A stretch of 5,154 nucleotides of DNA from positions 1 through 5,154 of the forward strand of contig DZBC01000159.1 in assembly GCA_022729835.1 (NCBI GenBank), in the 5' to 3' direction. A model generated the notes under the pieces. The model was not told where the DNA came from. It saw only the letters and a list, made by a program, of their open reading frames with translations, and searched no databases. The position numbers and the translations under genes were made by a program. This DNA comes from Sulfuricurvum sp. GTDB lineage: Bacteria; Campylobacterota; Campylobacteria; Campylobacterales; Sulfurimonadaceae. Of the stretch, positions 1-4,980 are shown piece by piece. Within the stretch, counting starts at the first letter, position 1, and the number at the start of each line of letters is the position of its first letter.

Positions 1-1488
1 GCCCGCCACATAAGAGAGCAAGGCGCGCGACGCGCTGTTGGGATCGACGCCGACGCTGTTGACCAGCGCTTCGGTCACGTCGTGGAGCTTCTGCTCTAAC
101 TGTTTTTGATCCACGTCATGCTGATACTGCCCCACACCCAGCGATTTTGGATCGATCTTCACCAGCGCCGCCATCGGGTCGCGCAGACGCTGGGCGATGG
201 AGAGGGCGCCGCGAATCGTCACGTCGAGCTGCGGATACTCCTCTTGGGCTATTTTGGAGGCCGAATAGACCGACGCCCCCGCTTCGCTCACCACCGTATA
301 GGCCAGATCAAGCCCCTCTTCACGCACCAGCCGCGCAAAAAACTCCTGCGTCTCGCGCGAACCCGTACCGTTGCCGATGGCAACGGCGTTAAAACCGTAC
401 TTTACATGTAAGGCTTTGATTGTTTTGGCTGAGGCAGCGTAATCGGACTGCGGCGGCGTGGGGAAGATCACCGCATGATCAAGGTACTCTCCTTCGCTGT
501 CGGTAACGGCCAGTTTGCAGCCGCTACGGTACGCCGGATCAACCCCCAAAATCACCCGGAGCGCTACCGGAGCGCCAAGCAGCAACTGCGATAGGTTGCG
601 GCCAAAGGTGGCGATGGAGTGCGCGTCGCTGCGCTCTTTGAGGGTGGCATGGACTTCGCGCTCGATGGAGGGAAAGAGCAGGCGCTTGAAACCGTCCATA
701 CACGCTTCAAAAAAGAGCGGCGACGCTTCGGCTCTGCCAAAACGCCTTAGCCGCTGCTCGATACGCTCTTGCGCGAGAAGGATTTTAACCGCAAGCTCTT
801 TTTGTGCGACGGCGCGCATGATGGCGAGGTAACGGTGTGCGGGTATGGCGGCAATGCGCTCTGTTTTATCCGCAAGCTTGGCGTAAAGGCCCTCAGGTTT
901 GAGATGTTTGGTGGCTTTGATCTCGAATGAGGCGTTCTCTAAGATCTCTTTGCGCCAGTAGCGCCGCTCAGAGGGGTCGTCACTGTAACGCTCAGCCAAA
1001 ATATCCTGCGCGCCGCGAAGCGCCGCATCGACATCTTCATACCCTACCGCGCAAAAACGCTGCGCCTCTTTACGCAGGGCAGCAGGGGTGTGTAGGGCGC
1101 TTGCGATTTGATCGGCAAGCGGTTCCAGCCCTGCCGCAATGGCGCTTGCGGCGCGGCTACTCTTTTTTTCTTTGAAAGGGCGGTAGAGATCTTCAAGATG
1201 CTGCAAGGTCTGCGCCGCGTCGATCTCAGCGGATAGCGCAGGATCAAGCACGCTACGCTCGGATATGAGGCGCTTGATCTCCTCTTGGCGCGATAAGAGT
1301 TTTTGGGTGTAGTCGTAGTGCTGCGACAAGGCACGTAACTGCTCATCGGTGGCGTGTCCGCTGCGCTCTTTGCGGTAACGGGCGATAAAAGGGATGGTCG
1401 CACCCTCTTGCATCAGCTTGAGAATATTGGCGACGTTTTGGGGAGAAATTCCGGTTTTTTGAGAGAGTATGGAGACAAGTAAATGCAT
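1..1488 (-). CDS. tex: Tex family RNA-binding transcription accessory protein (5' part, truncated by window edge)
   Basis: The reverse strand reads open from the ATG at 1488-1486 to base 1, giving 496 codons without a stop. The product is Tex, a cytoplasmic multidomain nucleic-acid-binding protein linked to transcription (the bacterial relative of Spt6). Visible signatures are the N-terminal TIPFIARYRKE (residues 31-41), DLYRPFK near residue 107, the start of the YqgF/RNase H-like domain at GVDPAYRSGCK (Asp about 317), IGNGTGSRET near 370, VSEAGASVYSAS near 401-412, KIDPKSLGVGQYQHDV near 443-458, and VNSVGVDPNSAS near 477-488. The helix-hairpin-helix and C-terminal S1 domains expected in a protein of roughly 700-780 residues lie beyond the left edge. 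The start is not supported by a clear Shine-Dalgarno. It is chosen because it gives the normal Tex N-terminal length and the frame is closed by TAG/TAA about 75-105 nt upstream. The gene is divergent from the CheX-like gene. The family call is very secure; the exact start is less so. Confidence 0.97.
   Translation of the reverse strand, partial: MHLLVSILSQKTGISPQNVANILKLMQEGATIPFIARYRKERSGHATDEQLRALSQHYDYTQKLLSRQEEIKRLISERSVLDPALSAEIDAAQTLQHLEDLYRPFKEKKSSRAASAIAAGLEPLADQIASALHTPAALRKEAQRFCAVGYEDVDAALRGAQDILAERYSDDPSERRYWRKEILENASFEIKATKHLKPEGLYAKLADKTERIAAIPAHRYLAIMRAVAQKELAVKILLAQERIEQRLRRFGRAEASPLFFEACMDGFKRLLFPSIEREVHATLKERSDAHSIATFGRNLSQLLLGAPVALRVILGVDPAYRSGCKLAVTDSEGEYLDHAVIFPTPPQSDYAASAKTIKALHVKYGFNAVAIGNGTGSRETQEFFARLVREEGLDLAYTVVSEAGASVYSASKIAQEEYPQLDVTIRGALSIAQRLRDPMAALVKIDPKSLGVGQYQHDVDQKQLEQKLHDVTEALVNSVGVDPNSASRALLSYVAG
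402..411. repeat. TTACATGTAA palindrome, copy 1 (inside tex)
   Basis: This is a perfect 10-bp palindrome, TTACATGTAA. It sits within tex, where the gene's codons TTA CAT GTA AAG encode Leu-His-Val-Lys. It is one of three identical copies in the window. Function is unknown; see the finding on this word. Confidence 0.7.
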
Positions 1489-1637
1489 GGCGCAGTGTAC
1501 GCAAAAGAAGCAAAAATTACGGCCAAAAATCGTACCGTCTCGATTCTTTAAAGCGATTACATGTAAGATCACGCACAAGATTTGCACCCGTTACGCTTGG
1601 ACACTCGGTGCTCTCTATCTTCTCAACAAAGCACACC
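1489..1637. other. Divergent intergenic region between tex and the CheX-like gene
   Basis: This 149-bp region must carry the promoters of both flanking genes. No strong sigma-70 promoter is obvious. On the minus strand a TACGAT hexamer (centred near 1532) is a weak -10 candidate for tex. On the plus strand no TATAAT-like box stands out before the CheX-like gene. Neither start codon has a convincing Shine-Dalgarno. The most conspicuous element is the palindrome at 1557-1566, centred within about 2 bp of the midpoint between the two start codons, a position that suits a shared operator. Confidence 0.5.
1557..1566. promoter_or_regulatory. TTACATGTAA palindrome, copy 2 (midway between divergent starts)
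   Basis: This perfect 10-bp palindrome is centred at 1561.5, about 75 bp from each of the two divergent start codons (1488 and 1638). The placement suggests a protein-binding site controlling tex and/or the CheX-like gene. However, the same word also occurs inside two genes, so it may instead be a genome-wide iterated palindrome. No regulator can be named from the sequence. Confidence 0.4.
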
Positions 1638-2684
1638 ATGTATCGATCACAGTATGGCCTCTTCATTGTCGAACACAACGGTCTCTTTCAAGAATCACGC
1701 ACTCACCTCTTCATCAACTCACTCGCCGCTTTACAAGAGAACCTCAAAGAACAAAAAGCCAAAGGGTTGCTGATCTCGATGCCACAGGTAAAAACCAAAC
1801 CCGGCAGCAAGGAATTCGCCCATTTCATCGCCCTGCTTGAGAAACTGGATCGAAAAATCCCCGTCGTCTTCGGCTTCATCGACTACGACACCCAAACCTA
1901 TCGACAACTGCGCCAGCTTACCGCCGAAACGTCGATCAAACTCTTCAAAAACCTCCACGCCGCCCGTCTTTTTCTCGACCCCAAAGCCTACAAAAGTGGC
2001 ATGGAAGTGCTGCTGTTTGACGAAGACGAAGCCAACGCACGCAAATTGGCCGCGGAGCTAGGACGATTCGGCTACAGCGTCATCATGGCCAAAAGCGCAG
2101 AGCACTTTCACGATCTAATCGACCAACACAAATACAATATGTTCGTCACCCAAAGCTCGCTCAACCGCCAAAACGGCGCCAATAATTCCACCACATCAAA
2201 GCCCCTGCAACTCTCCAAACAGCTTATCATGAACCTTCCCGTTTTTGTCGATACCGCCGTGGAAACGCTGGTGTCGTTTACCGGACTAGAAGCACAAAAA
2301 TCATCCCATAGCATCAAGCACTTCGAGCTCAAAAGCGAGCAAGAGATGCTCTACGCCCTGATGCGGTTCAAAGGTGATATCGAAGGGGTTTTTGTGCTAA
2401 TTTTTCCGCTTGAACTGGCCCATATTGCCATCAAGGCCATGCTTGGCGAAGAGGTTGGAGAGAAGGATTACGATATGCTCAAAGACGGCGTCGGAGAGCT
2501 GTGCAACATCATCACCGGAGGCTCCAAAACCATCCTCTCCAACCAATCGATCAAAGTTACCTTTGAACTCCCACGTACCTACACCTCGCTCAAATCGGCA
2601 CTTGGCGACATCGGAGAGAACAGCGGCGTCTGGATCGATATGCAGCTTGCGTCCAAGCCATTTTATATGTTTATTACGCGGTAG
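1638..2684 (+). CDS. CheX-family chemotaxis phosphatase-like protein with STAS-like and degenerate receiver-like N-terminal regions
   Basis: This is a 348-residue soluble protein with no signal peptide or membrane segment. Residues about 199-345 form a CheX/CheC-type domain. The conserved active-site helix is seen as D283-x3-E287-x2-N290, followed by a Gly-Gly turn and P312. In CheX, the Glu and Asn of this helix help dephosphorylate CheY-P, so phosphatase activity is likely but inferred. Residues about 5-113 have the strand-helix alternation of a STAS domain (KGLLISM, a helix, IPVVFGF, then IKLFKNLHAARLFL) but lack a DSSG-type phosphorylatable serine motif. Residues about 122-176 resemble the first half of a response-regulator receiver: VLLFDEDEANA carries the acidic pair, but the phospho-Asp position reads Q172 (YNMFVTQ) and the later receiver strands are absent. 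A polar N/S/T-rich linker follows (about 176-195). The ATG at 1638 is preferred over a GTG at 1608 because it begins directly before the first predicted strand; neither has a good ribosome-binding site. The gene stands alone, away from other chemotaxis genes in this window. Confidence 0.85.
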   Translation: MYRSQYGLFIVEHNGLFQESRTHLFINSLAALQENLKEQKAKGLLISMPQVKTKPGSKEFAHFIALLEKLDRKIPVVFGFIDYDTQTYRQLRQLTAETSIKLFKNLHAARLFLDPKAYKSGMEVLLFDEDEANARKLAAELGRFGYSVIMAKSAEHFHDLIDQHKYNMFVTQSSLNRQNGANNSTTSKPLQLSKQLIMNLPVFVDTAVETLVSFTGLEAQKSSHSIKHFELKSEQEMLYALMRFKGDIEGVFVLIFPLELAHIAIKAMLGEEVGEKDYDMLKDGVGELCNIITGGSKTILSNQSIKVTFELPRTYTSLKSALGDIGENSGVWIDMQLASKPFYMFITR

Positions 2685-2722
2685 ATATTTAAAAAAATGA
2701 TGATAGTTTAGAAGTTTGAAGA

Positions 2723-2799
2723 TGGTGGGTCCTCAGGGACTCGAACCCTGGACCACCCCGTTATGAGCGGGGGGCTCTAACCAACTGAGCTAAAGACCC
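2723..2799 (-). tRNA. tRNA with anticodon CAU (probably tRNA-Ile2, lysidine type; elongator tRNA-Met not excluded)
   Basis: This is a full 77-nt cloverleaf on the reverse strand. The acceptor is GGGTCTT/AGGACCC (7 bp with one T-G wobble). The D stem is GCTC/GAGC, the anticodon stem CCCCG/CGGGG with loop CTCATAA, the variable loop TGGTC, and the T stem CAGGG/CCCTG with loop TTCGAGT. Discriminator A73 is followed by an encoded CCA (2725-2723). It is not initiator tRNA, because position 1 pairs (G-C) and the anticodon stem lacks the three G-C pairs in the initiator arrangement. Between elongator Met and Ile2, the GGGTC acceptor start and the TGGTC variable loop resemble isoleucine tRNAs. Ile2 would need TilS to modify C34 to lysidine so that it reads AUA. 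The gene follows rodA but has its own promoter. Confidence 0.95.
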
Positions 2800-2813
2800 A
2801 TTTAAAGGGCGCA

Positions 2814-2819
2814 ATTATA
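2814..2819 (-). promoter_or_regulatory. -10 box (TATAAT) of the tRNA(CAU) promoter
   Basis: The reverse strand carries a perfect TATAAT ending 14 bp before the first tRNA base. This predicts a transcript start near 2807 and a leader of about 8 nt. It is followed by a GC-rich stretch, TTGCGCCC, over the discriminator, typical of stable-RNA promoters under stringent control. No good -35 hexamer is seen at 17 bp, which is usual for Campylobacterota sigma-70 promoters. Confidence 0.7.
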
Positions 2820-2832
2820 TTCTCTAAACTCT

Positions 2833-2861
2833 AAAAAAGAGTTTACATAAAACTCTTTTTT
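2833..2861. terminator. Bidirectional intrinsic terminator overlapping the rodA stop codon
   Basis: This is a perfect 12-bp inverted repeat, AAAAAAGAGTTT / AAACTCTTTTTT, with a 5-nt loop (2845-2849). The arms end in six T on either strand, so the hairpin can work as an A-tract/U-tract terminator in both directions. The stem is AT-rich with only two G-C pairs, so it is weak by enteric standards but typical of AT-rich lineages. The rodA TAA stop (2843-2845) lies at the loop edge. It probably ends rodA transcription before the tRNA promoter and could also stop rightward transcription from the CheX-like gene. Confidence 0.7.
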
Positions 2862-3952
2862 CCGCGAATGTCGTACATATCACGATAACGAAACGTAAGC
2901 AGATTTTGCATGATCGCAATGAGGATCATAAAATTGACAAAACTGCTGCCACCATAGCTAAACATCGGCAGAGGCACGCCCACAACCGGGGCGAAACCAA
3001 TGGTCATGGCGATATTCACGCTCATATAGACAAAAATCATAATGGCGATTCCAGAGCTGACAACCTTAATATACATATCGTCGCTCCAAAACGCAATACC
3101 CATCAGATGCGCGATCAGCAGTGCGTACAGAGCAATCAGCAACAATGCGCCGAAAAAACCGAAACGCTCAACCACGTAGGCAAAAATAAAGTCGCTCGAC
3201 GCAATCGGCAAGAAGCGCATCTGCGTCTGTGTCGCCTCTTCGACACTTTTACCAAGCAAGCCCCCTGAACCAATAGCGATGATCGACTGATAAACCTGAT
3301 GGCTTGGCTTTTCGCTCACAAAATCGCGCAGTCGCTGCTTTTGGTAGTCATACAATTGTGAATAGATCAGCGGCATAGCGACAATGACGCCGCCTATCAG
3401 CGTCACCCAGATTTTCCAACGCACCCCCACGACAAACAAAATACCAAATCCCAACAGCAGCAAAATCGTAGCCGTTCCCAAATCTGGCTCTTTGGCAATC
3501 AATACGAATGGCAAAAGAATAAAAAAAGAGAGCCTGACAAAGCCCTTCAAATCATACCCTTCGACAGAGGGAGGATAACGCGCAATCAGGTAGGCTAGCA
3601 TCATCACAAAAGCCGGTTTCATAAGCTCCGAAGGCTGCAAGGTGAAATTGATAAACGGAATATCGATCCAGCGTTTTGCACCCAATCGGCTGTGTCCAAA
3701 AAACTCGACCGAAAAGAGTAATGCGATATTGAGCCAATAAAAAAAGGGAATCAACCAATTAAAACGACGAATGGGCAACAGTAAAATGAGGATGAAAACC
3801 ACCGCCCCCACTCCGACATAGATCAGGTGTTTGGTGGCCAATGCAGGATGAATCTCACCGATCAGCATCCCCGAGACGACAATCAGCGGAAGAATCATCA
3901 AAATCGTAAGAAAATCGAAGTGTGTTAAAATGCGTCTGTCAAGTTTCCACAC
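2843..3952 (-). CDS. rodA: Peptidoglycan glycosyltransferase RodA (MrdB), SEDS family
   Basis: This 369-residue polytopic inner-membrane protein matches the usual RodA length of about 370 residues. RodA polymerises lipid II glycan strands in the elongasome, working with the class B transpeptidase PBP2 and MreB. Hydrophobic segments alternate through the whole length, about ten in all, starting at residue 14. SEDS signatures are visible: RLGAKRWIDIPF (89-100), LQPSELMKP (105-113, with Glu109 and Lys112), KEPDLGTA (154-161), the extracellular-loop motif RFLPIASSDFIFA with the essential Asp at residue 254, and VPLPMFSYGGSS near the C-terminus. RodA is preferred over FtsW because of the N-terminal DRRILTHFDF, the length and the shared locus with the rluD-family gene. 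The start is a GTG with an AGGGA ribosome-binding site six bases upstream (3963-3959). PBP2 (mrdA) is not adjacent. The gene diverges from the rluD-family gene. Confidence 0.96.
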   Translation of the reverse strand: MWKLDRRILTHFDFLTILMILPLIVVSGMLIGEIHPALATKHLIYVGVGAVVFILILLLPIRRFNWLIPFFYWLNIALLFSVEFFGHSRLGAKRWIDIPFINFTLQPSELMKPAFVMMLAYLIARYPPSVEGYDLKGFVRLSFFILLPFVLIAKEPDLGTATILLLLGFGILFVVGVRWKIWVTLIGGVIVAMPLIYSQLYDYQKQRLRDFVSEKPSHQVYQSIIAIGSGGLLGKSVEEATQTQMRFLPIASSDFIFAYVVERFGFFGALLLIALYALLIAHLMGIAFWSDDMYIKVVSSGIAIMIFVYMSVNIAMTIGFAPVVGVPLPMFSYGGSSFVNFMILIAIMQNLLTFRYRDMYDIRGKKSFM

Positions 3953-3958
3953 CGCTGT

Positions 3959-3963
3959 TCCCT
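3959..3963 (-). promoter_or_regulatory. Ribosome-binding site of rodA
   Basis: AGGGA on the reverse strand, six bases before the GTG at 3952, supports the GTG as the translation start. There is no in-frame ATG nearby upstream with a comparable site. Confidence 0.65.
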
Positions 3964-3979
3964 AGCGAAAATTTGCCCC

Positions 3980-3985
3980 ATTATA
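3980..3985 (-). promoter_or_regulatory. -10 box (TATAAT) of the rodA promoter
   Basis: A perfect TATAAT on the reverse strand predicts a start near 3973 and a leader of about 21 nt that still contains the AGGGA ribosome-binding site. There is no recognisable -35 at the 17-bp position. The same AT-rich core read on the plus strand (TTATAT) is a weak candidate -10 for the divergent rluD-family gene. Confidence 0.65.
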
Positions 3986-3993
3986 TCCAAGCC

Positions 3994-3997
3994 AAGG
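3994..3997 (+). promoter_or_regulatory. Ribosome-binding site of the rluD-family gene
   Basis: AAGG lies eight bases before the ATG at 4006. It decides the start in favour of 4006 over an in-frame GTG at 3922, which would place 28 extra unconserved residues inside the divergent rodA gene. Confidence 0.6.
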
Positions 3998-4005
3998 TTA
4001 ACTCT

Positions 4006-4980
4006 ATGAGCGATTCCGCCACCTTTGACGTCACTGATTCCGAGCGTCTCGACACCTTTTTGGCCCACGCCCTAAAGCAGACCCGCAACCAGATCGCACA
4101 GCTCATTAAAGGCGGTCACATCCGCGTTGATACGGAGGTCGGGACCAAACCCGGCCTCAAACTCAAAGCGGGCCAACGCTTACATGTAACCTTCCCCGCC
4201 CTCATACCACAGACCGCTCAGGCCATCGATTTTGATGTCGCGGTGCTGTATGAAGACGAATCGATCCTGATCATCGACAAGCCCAGCGACCTAACCGTCC
4301 ACGCCGCCCCCAGCGTCAAGGAAGCGACGCTGGTAGATTGGCTCATCCACAAAGGGATATCGCTTTCCACCATCAGCGGGGAAGAGCGCCACGGTATCGT
4401 GCATCGGCTCGACAAGGGCACCAGCGGCGTCATGGTCATCGCCAAAACCAACGAAGCCCACGAAAAACTCTCGCAGCAGCTCCAAGACAAAAGTATGGGG
4501 CGCTACTATCTGGCCATCGTTACCCCGCCGCTCAAAGAGCATCACACCCTCATTGAAGCCCCCATCGGCCGCAGTAGCCACAACCGACTCAAGATGGCCG
4601 ATATCGCCGATGGAAAAAGCGCCAAAACCCTCTTTTGCGCCCTCTCGCGCAGCCGTGATGGCAAAGAAGAGCTGATCGGAGCCAAACTCTTTACGGGGCG
4701 CACCCACCAGATCCGCGTACATCTCGAAACCATCAACCGCCACATTCTGGGGGATCATTTATACGGTGTTAAGAGCAAAGAAGGTAAAATCAGCCGCATT
4801 TTACTGCACGCCTATGTCATGTACCTGACACACCCCAAAAGCGGGGAGCGAATGCAGTTTTTCGCGGACATACCGCAAGCGATGCGCGATCATCTACAAA
4901 AATTTTTCGACCAGGAACCTCTCGATGCGCTTCTATCTCCTGACTCTTTTAGCCGTCATTTCGACGAGCCTGATCTTTAG
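4006..4980 (+). CDS. RluA/RluD-family ribosomal RNA pseudouridine synthase
   Basis: This 324-residue cytoplasmic enzyme is predicted to convert specific uridines of 23S rRNA to pseudouridine. An N-terminal S4-like RNA-binding domain spans residues about 12-64 (RLDTFLAHALKQTRNQIAQL then GGHIRVD). The catalytic domain begins at VLYEDESILIIDKPSDLTVH (80-99). The catalytic aspartate is Asp136 in HGIVHRLDKGTSGVMVIAKT. Further family motifs are GRYYLAIV (165-172), FTGRTHQIRVHL (229-240) and LGDHLYG (about 249-255). The S4 domain and length fit the RluD type, but in Campylobacterota several RluA-family paralogues exist and the target uridine cannot be read from sequence, so no symbol is assigned. 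The gene diverges from rodA and its last 56 nt overlap the following lipoprotein gene, suggesting co-transcription. It contains one TTACATGTAA palindrome. Confidence 0.95.
   Translation: MSDSATFDVTDSERLDTFLAHALKQTRNQIAQLIKGGHIRVDTEVGTKPGLKLKAGQRLHVTFPALIPQTAQAIDFDVAVLYEDESILIIDKPSDLTVHAAPSVKEATLVDWLIHKGISLSTISGEERHGIVHRLDKGTSGVMVIAKTNEAHEKLSQQLQDKSMGRYYLAIVTPPLKEHHTLIEAPIGRSSHNRLKMADIADGKSAKTLFCALSRSRDGKEELIGAKLFTGRTHQIRVHLETINRHILGDHLYGVKSKEGKISRILLHAYVMYLTHPKSGERMQFFADIPQAMRDHLQKFFDQEPLDALLSPDSFSRHFDEPDL
4180..4189. repeat. TTACATGTAA palindrome, copy 3 (inside the rluD-family gene)
   Basis: This is a perfect 10-bp palindrome in the S4-domain region of the gene. The codons TTA CAT GTA ACC encode Leu-His-Val-Thr, in the same reading phase as the copy in tex. 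The TTA leucine codon is uncommon in this gene, which mostly uses CTC and CTG. Function is unknown. Confidence 0.7.
4913..4916 (+). promoter_or_regulatory. Ribosome-binding site of the FN3 lipoprotein gene
   Basis: AGGA lies eight bases before the ATG at 4925, inside the coding sequence of the preceding rluD-family gene. It supports the overlapping start of the lipoprotein gene. Confidence 0.65.

Noticed and set aside
1044..1403. 119-codon open frame on the minus strand within tex
   Set aside because: It is an out-of-frame shadow of tex; the in-frame translation gives clear Tex motifs over the same bases.
1594..1613. Sigma-54-like sequence TTGGACACTCGGTGCT upstream of the CheX-like gene, tempting because motility genes often use sigma-54
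   Set aside because: The GG and GC are separated by nine bases (1601-1609) rather than the required ten, and the -12 element lacks the TTGC form.
1608..1637. Longer CheX-like protein starting from a GTG at 1608
   Set aside because: It adds only ten residues with no ribosome-binding site, and the fold appears to begin after the ATG at 1638. It cannot be fully excluded.
1469..1840. 123-codon open frame on the plus strand crossing the tex start, the intergenic region and the CheX-like start
   Set aside because: The product has no recognisable domain and low-complexity composition. It overlaps two well-supported genes in other frames and has no ribosome-binding site.
2906..3268. 120-codon open frame antisense to rodA, rich in His, Asn and Gln
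   Set aside because: The composition is what the complement of a hydrophobic membrane gene produces; there is no domain or start signal.
3922..4005. Longer rluD-family protein starting from a GTG at 3922
   Set aside because: The extra 28 residues are unlike the family, would overlap the start of divergent rodA, and have no ribosome-binding site; AAGG precedes the ATG at 4006.
4291..4758. 155-codon open frame antisense to the rluD-family gene
   Set aside because: It is a mirror of a strongly coding plus-strand gene with the catalytic pseudouridine synthase motifs. Long antisense frames are common in moderately GC-rich genes, and no start signal or domain is seen.
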